Assembly (NCBI RefSeq): GCF_021532275.1
Contig: NZ_JACBOT010000001.1
Coordinates: forward strand, 186,001-250,000
Source: Brevibacterium sp. UCMA 11754
GTDB lineage: Bacteria; Actinomycetota; Actinomycetes; Actinomycetales; Brevibacteriaceae
DNA: 64,000 nucleotides
Direction of reading: 5' to 3'
Shown here piece by piece: positions 53,217 through 61,962 of this stretch; position 1 is the stretch's first letter; the number at the start of each line of letters is the position of its first letter. The notes beneath the pieces were generated by a model, which saw nothing but the letters and a program-made list of their open reading frames with translations, had not been told where the DNA came from and searched no databases. The position numbers and the translations under genes are program-made.

Positions 53217-53252
53217 TTACACTGTAAACATTGATTACAGTGTAAACATCGA
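53217..53252. promoter_or_regulatory. Tandem 18-base operator-like repeats over a promoter
   Basis: TTACACTGTAAACATTGA (53217-53234) and TTACAGTGTAAACATCGA (53235-53252). Each has a dyad TTACACTGTAA-like core. TTGCTT (53213-53218) and TACAGT (53236-53241), 17 bases apart, make a good -35/-10 pair for the YeaQ-type gene. Confidence 0.75.
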
Positions 53253-53292
53253 GAGGCCTCGCGCTTCCTCGCACTATCAAAGGAAACTACCC

Positions 53293-53565
53293 ATGGGCTT
53301 CATCGCTTACCTCGTCCTCGGCCTCATCGCCGGGGCTATCGCAAAGCTGATCCTGCCGGGACGTCAGGGCGGCGGCTGGATCGCCACCCTCATCCTGGGC
53401 GTCATCGGCGCACTTCTGGGCGGCTGGATCGGCAGTGCCGTGTTCGGCGCGGGAGTCAGCTCGTTCTTCGATATCTCCACTTGGCTGTGCGCCATCGGCG
53501 GTTCGCTGATCGTCCTCATCGTCTGGGGACTCATCACCGGCCGCAGTCGGGCCGCCAAGGCCTGA
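53293..53565 (+). CDS. GlsB/YeaQ/YmgE-family small membrane protein
   Basis: A 90-residue protein with three membrane helices and Gly-rich faces (YLVLGLIAGAIAKLILPGRQGGGWIATLILGVIGALLGGWIG). Family members are stress-induced and uncharacterised. AAAGGA precedes ATG 53293; tandem operator repeats control the promoter. Confidence 0.9.
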   Translation: MGFIAYLVLGLIAGAIAKLILPGRQGGGWIATLILGVIGALLGGWIGSAVFGAGVSSFFDISTWLCAIGGSLIVLIVWGLITGRSRAAKA

Positions 53566-53602
53566 GGATCGATCCCTTCGATACCTGCACATCCCCAGTG
53601 CA

Positions 53603-53640
53603 CTCTGCGCCCCGAGCTCACCTGAGTTCGGGGCGCAGAG
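53603..53640 (+). terminator. Strong hairpin after the YeaQ-type gene
   Basis: CTCTGCGCCCCGA (53603-53615) pairs perfectly with 53628-53640; pairing extends inward with CTCA/TGAG. Followed by TCGTCTCC. Confidence 0.75.
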
Positions 53641-53729
53641 TCGTCTCCGATGACCACAGGACCGCTAAGATGAATGCGGGCCGGGCCCGTTCACGGATGT
53701 CCGCCGATTCACCGATGTGAGGAGATTCC

Positions 53730-54395
53730 ATGATTCGCCGGCGTCTGAGTCGCACCGATGTCGTTCAGGCTGCAATCACCTTCATAGACGACAACGGAGT
53801 CCAAGCCCTCACCATGAGACGGCTGGGTGCCGCACTCGGCGTCGAGGCCATGGCCCTGTACCGACATGTTCCCGGGCGCGAGGAACTCATCTCTGCGGCC
53901 GTCGGTGAACTCATCGACGATCTCTTCAATGACGATCTGATGCAGGAGAAGCCTTCGTCCTGGGAGGGCTATTTTCAATACGTTGCGAATGCGATGCGCA
54001 AGCTCGCGCTGACCCATCCGAAGATGTTTCCCCTGATGATCACCCAACCGCCAGATGCCCCGTGGCTGCGACCACCCTTGCGCAGCATCCGCTGGGTCGA
54101 CTATTTCCTCACTTCACTCGCGGGGTACGGATTCTCCGACGACCGTGCCGTCAGCGCCTACAAGGCCTTCACCAGCTTCCTACTCGGCGATCTTCTGCTC
54201 CAAGTATCGGCCCTCGGCGTCAGTCCAGTTCCGATAGCGGAGAACAGCAACGACGAGCAGGACAACGAGAATCTTGGTGACTATCCGACGGTGCAACGAC
54301 TGCAGAGCAAACTCGCTGAGAACCATTCCGCCCGAGAGTTCGACGACGGACTCGACGACCTCATCGAACGCCTCCGCACCGCAATGGACTCCTAG
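53730..54395 (+). CDS. TetR-family regulator (TetR_C_1 type)
   Basis: A 221-residue regulator: RTDVVQAAITFIDDNGVQALTMRRLGAALGVEAMALYRHVPGREELIS with the ALYRHV form of the TetR/TetR_C_1 group. GGAG precedes ATG 53730. It stands 48 bases upstream of the acyl-CoA dehydrogenase-like gene on the same strand, so it may be the first gene or an adjacent regulator of the glycosyltransferase operon. Confidence 0.9.
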   Translation: MIRRRLSRTDVVQAAITFIDDNGVQALTMRRLGAALGVEAMALYRHVPGREELISAAVGELIDDLFNDDLMQEKPSSWEGYFQYVANAMRKLALTHPKMFPLMITQPPDAPWLRPPLRSIRWVDYFLTSLAGYGFSDDRAVSAYKAFTSFLLGDLLLQVSALGVSPVPIAENSNDEQDNENLGDYPTVQRLQSKLAENHSAREFDDGLDDLIERLRTAMDS

Positions 54396-54443
54396 CGCCC
54401 CGCTCTATTCCGTCCAGGCACCAATTACCCCGAAGGAAACGAC

Positions 54444-55505
54444 ATGAGCAGAGACTCCACTAGTTCCGACTCAGGTGTCTTCTCCTCTCCACTGACCCCC
54501 TGGCTCGAGCTCCCGCGAGCGTCCTCCCAACGTGAGGCCCTGATTCAGCTGGTCACTGACGGCACTGCCCCACCGAGGAAGATCACCTCACTTCAGAACC
54601 ATTTGGACCTCACCGGCACCTCGTCCCAACTGCACCAGTGGGAGGCTCTGTCGATGGTCGCGTCGATCGATGTGGCCGTCGCCCGCATGCTCGAGCCCCA
54701 TATCGATGCCCTCGGCATCATCGCCGAGGCGGGTTTTGAGCCACCCGGAGACCAGACCTCATGGGGTGTCTATGCTGCGAAAGTCCCTGGAAAGGTCGTC
54801 ACTGTCGCCGAGGCGGATGGCAGCACCGTCATCACCGGAGAGAAGGCGTGGTGTTCCTTGGCATCAGAGTTGAGTCATGCCATCGTCATCGCCCATCGCA
54901 ACGGACACGGGCAGGCCGTGGCGGTGGGCATGGATGGTCCGCGCGTCCATCCCGACAAAACCGCATGGCCAAGCCTTGGCCTCCGCGAGATCCCCAGCGG
55001 CTCTGTGACTTTCGACCAGGCTCCCGCCGAGGCGGTCGGTCCGCCCGGCTGGTATCTCGACCGTCCCTCGTTCGCCTGGGGCGGGATCAGGGTCGCCGCC
55101 TGCTGGTTCGGTGGTGCCCTGGGCCTGGCGCAGAATGCGGCCCGCCGACATTTCGCGCGCCCCGCCCCCGCACCGATGGGAGACCTGTGCCTGGGACAGC
55201 TCGATGCGGAGATCTTCGCCGCCCGCGCGGTACTCGCTCAGGCGGCCGAGGCCGCAGACGGTGACGAGGAATTCTCACGCGATGATGCCTGGTCGTTAGC
55301 CCTGCGGGTGCGCAACATCGTCTATCGCGGTGCCCAGCAGATTCAGCTTTTGAGCCGAGAGCTCGCGGGGCCCGCCGCACTCACCGGCGACAGTGCCTTC
55401 GCGAAGGCCGACGCGGACCTCACCGTCTACCTCAGTCAACACCACGGGCCCCGCGACGAGGCGTCCCTGGGTGAAGCGCTCGTGAAGAATTTCACATCAC
55501 AATGA
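54444..55505 (+). CDS. Acyl-CoA dehydrogenase-like flavoprotein
   Basis: A 353-residue protein with the acyl-CoA dehydrogenase middle-domain signature VITGEKAWCSLASELSHAIVIA and a C-terminal helical part (RVAACWFGGALGLAQNAARRHF). It is 20-30 residues shorter than usual and the usual catalytic Glu region is not clear. It overlaps the next gene by four bases. In this operon it probably oxidises a bound acyl or polyol intermediate rather than serving beta-oxidation (inference). Confidence 0.82.
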   Translation: MSRDSTSSDSGVFSSPLTPWLELPRASSQREALIQLVTDGTAPPRKITSLQNHLDLTGTSSQLHQWEALSMVASIDVAVARMLEPHIDALGIIAEAGFEPPGDQTSWGVYAAKVPGKVVTVAEADGSTVITGEKAWCSLASELSHAIVIAHRNGHGQAVAVGMDGPRVHPDKTAWPSLGLREIPSGSVTFDQAPAEAVGPPGWYLDRPSFAWGGIRVAACWFGGALGLAQNAARRHFARPAPAPMGDLCLGQLDAEIFAARAVLAQAAEAADGDEEFSRDDAWSLALRVRNIVYRGAQQIQLLSRELAGPAALTGDSAFAKADADLTVYLSQHHGPRDEASLGEALVKNFTSQ

Positions 55506-56908
55506 GCTTCAGTCACCTGGATGAGAGCACCAGCGAAGAGGCGTGGGTCCAGGCCGGAGCCCTCGACCTTCCCCTCCTGACCGACGACGTCTGTGCTGAG
55601 GGTGGTTCCGTCCTGGTGCTCGCGGCACACCCCGATGACGAAGCATTCGGCGCCGCCTCGCTGCTGTCTCACGCTCGGGCGTGTGACGCCGATGTGACGG
55701 TGCTTCTGTTCACAGCCGGGGAGAATTCCCACCCTCATTCGACCACGCACACTCGAGGCCGCCTCAAACAGGTTCGCCTGCAGGAATTCGATGCTGCGCT
55801 GAGCACGCTGGGCCCGTCAGTGACGAGCAGATTCCTCGAATTCGACGACGGAAGCTTGGCCGAGCACAGCGACCAGATACTGCAGGAAATAGTGTCGGAG
55901 CTCTGTGCAGCTCCGGGGCCAGTCTCCATCGTTGCCCCATACAGCCGTGATGGGCACGCCGATCATGAGGCACTTGGTCAGGCCGCTCTGGCTGTGGGAC
56001 GGCGAAGTAGGGCAACGGTGCTCGAGTATCCCATCTGGTATTGGCACTGGGCCACCCCCGAAGACTCACAGTGGCGATCGTGGCGCTTCCTACCCGATCC
56101 TCAGGACCTGGACAGGCAGGGGGTCTTCGAATGCTACCCCTCGCAGACTCTGCCCCTGTCCGATCAGACCGGCGATGAGGCGATCCTCAGTCGGGCACGG
56201 TTGGAGCACTTCAACCGAGGCGGCGACACCTTCAAGGTCACGGACTTCGGCGCCGACAAGTCAGAGACAGCCGCCGAGGCGGGTGTCAATGACGCGCACA
56301 CAGCCTCACGGGTCTTCGATGGCGTCCACATTGATCGCAGTGATCCCTGGGCCGTGCGCAATTCCGCATACGAGATCTCCAAACGCGCGACTCTGCTCGC
56401 TCACCTTCCGCAGACCTCGTTTGCCCATACGCTGGAAATCGGCTGCTCCATTGGGGTCCTCAGCGAAGAACTCGCTGGGGTGAGTGAACGCGTGACCGCT
56501 GTCGATGCCAGCAGCCAGGCTCTGACTATCGCCGAAGGACACCGCCTGGACAACTCCCGAGTCAGTTACAGTCGCGCCACGGTCCCCTTCGAATGGCCCG
56601 AGGGGCTCTTCGACTGTGTTGTCCTGTCCGAAACGGGCTTCTACCTGTCTCGAACCCAGTTGCATCAGACTCTGCAGCGCATCGATGAGTCCACGACTCA
56701 CAGATTTGTGTTGGTGCTCTGCCATTGGAAGGGCGAGATCCGCGATTGGCCCTTGAGCGCCGATGAGGTCCACGACAGCTGCCTGCACTTCTGGCCTCAT
56801 CACAGGCTCGAGTTCCATGCCGATGCGAAGTATCGTCTCGACATCCTCACTGTGACGAAGTCCCCGAACTCTCCTGAAGCAGCTGCCCGGGGCGACACCG
56901 ATGATTGA
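55502..56908 (+). CDS. Bifunctional PIG-L deacetylase / SAM methyltransferase
   Basis: A 468-residue fusion. The first half is a zinc deacetylase of the PIG-L/MshB fold: AAHPDDEAFGAAS metal motif and SRDGHADHEALG with the second His. The second half (from about residue 285) is a NodS-like class I methyltransferase with SAM loop LEIGCSIGVLSEELA and VTAVDASSQAL. The pair suggests N-deacetylation followed by methylation of a sugar or amine. It overlaps its neighbours by 4 and 8 bases. Confidence 0.9.
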   Translation: MSFSHLDESTSEEAWVQAGALDLPLLTDDVCAEGGSVLVLAAHPDDEAFGAASLLSHARACDADVTVLLFTAGENSHPHSTTHTRGRLKQVRLQEFDAALSTLGPSVTSRFLEFDDGSLAEHSDQILQEIVSELCAAPGPVSIVAPYSRDGHADHEALGQAALAVGRRSRATVLEYPIWYWHWATPEDSQWRSWRFLPDPQDLDRQGVFECYPSQTLPLSDQTGDEAILSRARLEHFNRGGDTFKVTDFGADKSETAAEAGVNDAHTASRVFDGVHIDRSDPWAVRNSAYEISKRATLLAHLPQTSFAHTLEIGCSIGVLSEELAGVSERVTAVDASSQALTIAEGHRLDNSRVSYSRATVPFEWPEGLFDCVVLSETGFYLSRTQLHQTLQRIDESTTHRFVLVLCHWKGEIRDWPLSADEVHDSCLHFWPHHRLEFHADAKYRLDILTVTKSPNSPEAAARGDTDD

Positions 56909-57611
56909 TGTCTTTGCGGTCATCCTCCCGGCGCACAATGAGGAAGATGAGATCGAAGGCTGCCTCGAATCGGTGATGGCCTCGGTGGCGTATGCGCGTC
57001 GCACCTCCGCAGTCGTGCACATCCGGGTGATCGTCGTGGCCGATGCGTGCACGGACAATACGCTCGACCTGGTCACGGACTTCGCGTCTCGGAATCCGAT
57101 TCTCGAGGTGGTCACTGTGTCATTCAACAATGTGGGGATCGCTCGCAATGCCGCCGCCGAGTACTTCATCGGACAAAGAGGCATTCACACCCAGCAGGTG
57201 CTTGATGCGATGTGGCTCGCGTTCACCGACGCCGACAGCCGCGTGCCCGAACATTGGATCGCCTCCCAGCTCCGTAATGCCGAGCTCGGTGTCGACTGCA
57301 TCGTGGGCACGGTTGCTCCACGGCCCGAGACCGGGTCGTCCGAGCTCCTTGCCAAATGGCATGCGGCACATGAACTGGGCGAGGGCCACCCATTCGTCTT
57401 CGGGGCCAACCTTGGTGTCCGCGGAACCTACTTCGAACTCGTCGACGGAATTCCGCCCCTGCCATGCGGTGAGGACGCGGCCTTGGTGGCTGCGGTTCTC
57501 GAGGCCGGCGGCCGGGTGCTGCGCACCGACACCTGCCGGGTCCTCACCTCAGCTAGGTTGGAAGGACGAGCCGCAGGCGGCTTCAGCACCTACCTGCAGG
57601 AGCTGGCGTGA
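56901..57611 (+). CDS. Family 2 glycosyltransferase
   Basis: A 236-residue GT-A enzyme: VFAVILPAHNEEDEIEGCLESV, VIVVADACTDNT, FTDADSRVPEHW (DxD region) and a GANLGVRGTYFELVDGIPPLPCGEDAALV acceptor loop. No membrane spans, so the sugar transfer is cytoplasmic. The start overlaps the deacetylase stop by eight bases. Last gene of the operon. Confidence 0.92.
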   Translation: MIDVFAVILPAHNEEDEIEGCLESVMASVAYARRTSAVVHIRVIVVADACTDNTLDLVTDFASRNPILEVVTVSFNNVGIARNAAAEYFIGQRGIHTQQVLDAMWLAFTDADSRVPEHWIASQLRNAELGVDCIVGTVAPRPETGSSELLAKWHAAHELGEGHPFVFGANLGVRGTYFELVDGIPPLPCGEDAALVAAVLEAGGRVLRTDTCRVLTSARLEGRAAGGFSTYLQELA

Positions 57612-57677
57612 CAATGGCTCCCAAGACGGCATGGAGACGACCTCCCGCGATAAAAAGTTCTTCTACTGAGGAGCCGC

Positions 57678-58139
57678 TTACTCCCCTGCCGCAATCGCAT
57701 CGATGGCAGCTGGGTCGGACGAGCGCAGGAACTCTTCGATCCGAGCAGCCTCTTCACCCTCGCCGATCGCTCCGGCGGCACGGCCCAGAGCGTTGAGCGC
57801 GCGCAAGAATCCGCGGTTGATCTCATGCTTCCACGGGATCGGACCGGCTCCGCGCCATCCGGCGGCACGCAGCGAATCGAGGCCACGGTGGTAGCCGACG
57901 CGAGCATAGGCGTAGGAGTCGACGAGGCGGCCCTCGCTGTGTGCTTCATCGGCCAGGATCGCCCAGGCCAGGGATGAGGCGGGCAGGCTGGCGACGATGT
58001 CGATGGGCTCTTCGCCGGCGTCGAGGCGCTTCTTGGCTTCAACGTCCGCATGGTCATCGGGCAGGTAGGTCGGCTGAGGGCCCAGCTGCGCGGCGTCGAG
58101 GTTCCCGATGTGCGATGGGTTGCCGATGGGCTGTGTCAT
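57678..58139 (-). CDS. DUF3151 protein
   Basis: A 153-residue soluble protein of the actinobacterial DUF3151 family (RLDAGEEPIDIVASLPASSLAWAILADEAHSEGRLVDSYAYARVGYHRGLDSLRAAGWRGAGPIPW). Role unknown. AGGAG precedes ATG 58139. It follows the GDPD-like gene on the same strand by 33 bases. Confidence 0.92.
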   Translation of the reverse strand: MTQPIGNPSHIGNLDAAQLGPQPTYLPDDHADVEAKKRLDAGEEPIDIVASLPASSLAWAILADEAHSEGRLVDSYAYARVGYHRGLDSLRAAGWRGAGPIPWKHEINRGFLRALNALGRAAGAIGEGEEAARIEEFLRSSDPAAIDAIAAGE

Positions 58140-58172
58140 GTCATCTCCTAATCATTGATTTAGTGCAGGGTT

Positions 58173-59099
58173 TCAGTTGGACTTCACTTCTGAGGGCTGG
58201 ATGGAGTACGGGTTGGTACTCAGGGCTCCGAAGATTCCAGCATCGGCAAGTTCCTTCAGCTGCTTCTCGTCCTTGACTCCGGTGGCCCAGACCTGGAGAT
58301 CCGACCCGGTCCATTTCACCGCCGACGCCGCGTCCACGGCAATCATCGAATATCCCGAAGAGGACAAGGACTCCGGCGCGGATGCCGTCGGATCACCGGT
58401 GAACATCACCGCCACCTCGGCGTCGGATGCGGCCTTGGCGACCTCGGCATCATCGGTGCGCACGATGGTCGAATCTGCGATGTCCGCCTCGGCGATCTTC
58501 TTCAGCACTGGGGTTGCTACCTCGGGTGATTCGATCAGGGGCATGAGCACGGTGGCTCCCGCCATCTCATCGACCATCTGGTCCCAGGTGATGGGCTCAC
58601 CCGGTGCGGTGTTCTTGCGCGGAGGCTTGATGTCCTGGCCCAGGAACGAATCACGATCCAGCGAGGCCAGGTCGTCCTTGAGCTCCATCGCCTTGGGCGC
58701 GGACTTCGGATCCGCGGCGACGATGGTGCCATCGCCCAGTTCCGACAGGGTCGGTGCGGGCAGGTAACCGAACTTCGCGTTCTCTGTGAAGGCGAATTTG
58801 GAGTTCGCCGGGTAGACTTCGGAACCGCCGTCGAGAGCGGCGACCACGGGCTTGTTGAGCGAGTCCACGGTCAGGTGATCCTTGCTGCTGAACATATTGA
58901 ACCCGAGGACGGCGACGACCGCGATGACGACGATGATGCCGGCCCACAGCGGTGCGTAGAACTTCTTCGGCGCCGGACGCTCGGGCACCGGAGCACGTCC
59001 GGTCTCGAACGACTCTTCGGCAGGCTGTCCGCTGCCTGCCTGTGCGCGAGTGTTCTGTTCACGTTCGCTGCGACCGTACCGACGATTCTTCTTGCTCAA
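58173..59099 (-). CDS. Membrane-anchored GDPD-like protein without catalytic residues
   Basis: A 308-residue protein: basic cytoplasmic start (SKKNRRYGRSEREQ), one membrane helix (FYAPLWAGIIVVIAVVAVLGFNMF), then an outside domain that follows the glycerophosphodiester phosphodiesterase barrel (PVVAALDGGSEVYPANSKFAF, ELGDGTIVAADP, ITWDQMVDEM, LQVWATGVKDEKQLKELADAGIFGALSTNP). The HRG, PENT and DG...HD catalytic motifs are replaced. TTG 59099 overlaps the glycosyltransferase stop in TTGA; no ATG is available. Confidence 0.78.
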   Translation of the reverse strand: MSKKNRRYGRSEREQNTRAQAGSGQPAEESFETGRAPVPERPAPKKFYAPLWAGIIVVIAVVAVLGFNMFSSKDHLTVDSLNKPVVAALDGGSEVYPANSKFAFTENAKFGYLPAPTLSELGDGTIVAADPKSAPKAMELKDDLASLDRDSFLGQDIKPPRKNTAPGEPITWDQMVDEMAGATVLMPLIESPEVATPVLKKIAEADIADSTIVRTDDAEVAKAASDAEVAVMFTGDPTASAPESLSSSGYSMIAVDAASAVKWTGSDLQVWATGVKDEKQLKELADAGIFGALSTNPYSIQPSEVKSN

Positions 59100-60205
59100 C
59101 GACTGCCGTCTTTCGTCGATCCAGCGCCGGTGACCAGGCCCCGCAGGAACCCGGCACCCCAGCACAGATGCATGGTGGGCAGGATGAGACCGAACCAGGC
59201 GCGTTCGCGTCGTCCGCAGTCCTTGGCCGCCGAGGCGGTCGCGAGGATTGCCGACACGTATCCCAGGCTGGGCACGTGAACCAGAGAGGTGAAGCGGCGC
59301 AGGAATTTCGGCCACGTCTTCGTGCGCCCCGTGAGCTGCAGGAGGGCTTCGATGACACTGGCGGCCATCCCGAGGACCAGTATTGGTGGCGCGAAGTAGC
59401 GCAGCGAGTTGGCCGATCCGTAGCGACGGATGAGTTCAGCGCGCCAGATGCCGGTGGCCCAGAACTGCTGGGAGATCTTCGACCAGGAATCCCGCGGCCA
59501 ATAGGTGACCTCCATGTTCGGGTTGAACCAGATGCGCCCACCTGCGGTGCGGATGCGCAGGTTGAGCTCCCAGTCCTGTCCGCGTTTGATGCCTTCATCG
59601 AACCCGCCGAGGTGGTCGAAGACCTCACGACGGTAGACACCGAGGTAGGCCGACTCGGCCTCGCCCGCTTCGTCCCCGGAATGGTAGGCGGGACCGCCGA
59701 GGCCGACGGGTGACATGTAGGCCCGGGCCACTGCCTTCTGAAAGGAGGTGCGACCGCGGGCGAGCATGAGCCCGCCGCAGTTCGCGGCCTGTGTCTGGCG
59801 CAGGGTGTCGATGGCCTGCTTGGTGTAGTCGGTGCGCAGCCCGGAGTGTGCGTCGACGCGGATGATGACCGGGTGATGAGTCGCGGCGATGGCCAGGTTA
59901 AGGCCGATCGGCGTAGCCGCCTGCGGATTGTCAACGGTCTGGATCCTCGGATCGTTGGCCGCCATGTCCGCGATGATGCGGTTCGTGTCATCGGTCGAGG
60001 GCCCGAGGGCAAGGACGATTTCCTTGTCTCCCTCGTAGTCTTGGGCCAGGATCGTGGTGATCGCTTTGGCAATGTGCTCGGCCTCGTTGAGCACCGGCAT
60101 GATGAAAGAGACACCGGGGCGTTCGGCCAGTGGCGGCAGACCCTCCGGGGCCAGGATCTCAAGAATTTTCGACACGCCTCCAATCTTCCCACACGCCTGC
60201 GGCAT
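59096..60205 (-). CDS. Family 2 glycosyltransferase, membrane-associated
   Basis: An approximately 369-residue glycosyltransferase: GVSFIMPVLNEAEHIAKAITTILAQDYEG, VIIRVDAHSGLRTDY (in place of the DxD), GPAYHSGDEAGEAESAYLGVYRREVF and the QxxRW-like FWATGIWRAELIRRYG. Hydrophobic segments near the C-terminus suggest membrane attachment. Start uncertain: ATG 60205 or GTG 60175 (VSKILEIL). It overlaps the GDPD-like gene by four bases and is divergent from the sialic-type operon. Confidence 0.87.
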   Translation of the reverse strand: MPQACGKIGGVSKILEILAPEGLPPLAERPGVSFIMPVLNEAEHIAKAITTILAQDYEGDKEIVLALGPSTDDTNRIIADMAANDPRIQTVDNPQAATPIGLNLAIAATHHPVIIRVDAHSGLRTDYTKQAIDTLRQTQAANCGGLMLARGRTSFQKAVARAYMSPVGLGGPAYHSGDEAGEAESAYLGVYRREVFDHLGGFDEGIKRGQDWELNLRIRTAGGRIWFNPNMEVTYWPRDSWSKISQQFWATGIWRAELIRRYGSANSLRYFAPPILVLGMAASVIEALLQLTGRTKTWPKFLRRFTSLVHVPSLGYVSAILATASAAKDCGRRERAWFGLILPTMHLCWGAGFLRGLVTGAGSTKDGSR

Positions 60206-60252
60206 CGTTCTTGAGGGGTTGCTCAGGCACCGACGACACATTCGTACTCGAA

Positions 60253-60268
60253 GGCTTGTGCGCAAGCC
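60253..60268. other. Small hairpin in the divergent promoter region
   Basis: GGCTTG-TGCG-CAAGCC, six-base perfect arms. Lies between the glycosyltransferase and symporter starts. Confidence 0.45.
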
Positions 60269-60289
60269 CACATTCAGCGTAGATTTGCA

Positions 60290-60314
60290 ACATAGGACAT
60301 CAGACGTCTTATGT
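60290..60314. promoter_or_regulatory. Imperfect palindrome at the symporter promoter
   Basis: A 25-base dyad with ends ACATA and TATGT and core GAC/GTC, next to TTGCAA (60285-60290, possible -35). It is a candidate operator for a sugar-acid regulator encoded elsewhere. Confidence 0.55.
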
Positions 60315-60369
60315 ATCAATCGGGATCTGCATCGACGCGGTCCCGTTCGGACTCACGTGAGGAGGGAGC

Positions 60370-61962
60370 ATGGACGCTCCGGGACTCGGCGGCCTGAATT
60401 GGGCCGTGATCATCATCTATCTGCTGGCAACGCTGGGAATCGCGGTCTGGTTCACCCGCAAGGCGAGCGCCGGAACCGACTCCTTCTTCAAGGCCAACGG
60501 CCGCATCCCGGCGTGGGCGGCAGGCTTCAGCATCTATGCAACGACACTGTCGGCCATCACCTACATGTCCACGCCCGAGCAGGCCTTCCTCACCGACTGG
60601 TCCTATGCGGCCGGCAATATCGCCATCTTCGCGATCGTGCCGCTCCTCGTCCTGTTCTACATCCCCTTCTTCCGCAAACTCGACGTCACCACTGCCTATG
60701 AGTACCTCGAGGAACGCTTCGGCCCCACCATCCGTGTTCTCGGATCGGCCCTCTTCGTGCTCTTCCACATCGGACGCGTGGCCATCGTCGTCTATCTGCC
60801 GACACTGGCCATCAGCTCGGTGACCAATATCAGCCCTGTGCTCGTTGCCGCCGCGGTCGGCGTTCTCTCAGTCGTCTACACTTTCCTCGGCGGTATCGAA
60901 GGCGTCATCTGGTCCGACGTAGTTCAGGGCATCATTCTCCTCGTCGGCGCAGCCGTGATCCTCGTCTTCGGCATCGCCGCCCTCGATGGGGGTCTGGCCA
61001 CAGTCGCCGCCGACGCAGCAGCAGACGACAAGTTCATCTCGGCCGACAATTGGAAGTTCGGCGGAGCGGCGGCTGCCATCCCGATCGTCTTCCTCGGCTC
61101 CGTGTTCAACAATCTCCACCAGTACACCGCCAGCCAGGATGTGGTGCAGCGCTATCAGACGACCGATTCTCCCAAGAGCACGATTCGGTCTCTGATCGTC
61201 AACGGATTCCTCGCCCTGCTGACGATTCCTCTGTTCTACGGAATCGGCACGGTCCTCTACAGCTACTACCAACACGCCGAGGCTCTGCCCGAGGGATTCA
61301 ACACTTCGGCTCTGGTGCCCTACTTCGCCGTCACCGCGCTGCCGGCAGGCATCTCAGGTCTGCTCATCGCCGCGATCTTCGCGGCCGCACAGTCGACGAT
61401 CTCGTCGAGCCTGAATTCGATCTCCGCCTGCGTCACCGTCGACATCAGGGATCGATTCTTCCCGCCCAAGAACGGCCCGGCACGTACAGGCGTCGGCTTC
61501 TCCCGACTGGTCATCGTCATCGTCGGAGCGATCTCGGTCGGGGTCGCCCTCTACCTGTCTGCGACCGACCAGGCCCAGACCTGGGACCTCTTCCTGTCCA
61601 TCACCGGACTCTTCGGGGTTCCCCTCGCCGGTGTCTTCGCACTCGGCATCTTCACCAAACGAGCCAACAGCGCCGGAGTGCTCAGCGGACTGGTGCTCGG
61701 TGCCGCCGTCGCCTGGTACGTCCAGGACGTCGCCGGTCTGACACCTTTCGCAGTCTCGGCCGTGGCCTTCGTCGGCGCCGTCGTCTTCGGCTACGTCATC
61801 TCCCTGTTCACCGGGTCCCAGAACCGTCACGCCGACCACGACGTGACCGCCCTGACGATCTACGGCAAACGTGACCAGTACACACGTCGCATCCCAACCT
61901 CCCCGACGACAACCTCGGCGGAGGACACCAACAACATCAAGCAAGGACAGACCAATGAGTGA
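60370..61962 (+). CDS. Sodium:solute symporter, probable sialic acid transporter
   Basis: A 530-residue SSS-family symporter with about 13 spans (NWAVIIIYLLATLGIAVWFTRKASAGTDSFFKANGRIPAWAAGFSIYATTLSAITYMSTPEQAF; AAIFAAAQSTISSSLNSISACVTVDI for the sodium-site region). Position first in an operon with NanA-, NanK- and NanE-like genes indicates sialic acid uptake, like SiaT. ATG 60370 follows GAGGAGGGAG. The stop overlaps the NanA-like start by eight bases. Confidence 0.9.
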   Translation: MDAPGLGGLNWAVIIIYLLATLGIAVWFTRKASAGTDSFFKANGRIPAWAAGFSIYATTLSAITYMSTPEQAFLTDWSYAAGNIAIFAIVPLLVLFYIPFFRKLDVTTAYEYLEERFGPTIRVLGSALFVLFHIGRVAIVVYLPTLAISSVTNISPVLVAAAVGVLSVVYTFLGGIEGVIWSDVVQGIILLVGAAVILVFGIAALDGGLATVAADAAADDKFISADNWKFGGAAAAIPIVFLGSVFNNLHQYTASQDVVQRYQTTDSPKSTIRSLIVNGFLALLTIPLFYGIGTVLYSYYQHAEALPEGFNTSALVPYFAVTALPAGISGLLIAAIFAAAQSTISSSLNSISACVTVDIRDRFFPPKNGPARTGVGFSRLVIVIVGAISVGVALYLSATDQAQTWDLFLSITGLFGVPLAGVFALGIFTKRANSAGVLSGLVLGAAVAWYVQDVAGLTPFAVSAVAFVGAVVFGYVISLFTGSQNRHADHDVTALTIYGKRDQYTRRIPTSPTTTSAEDTNNIKQGQTNE

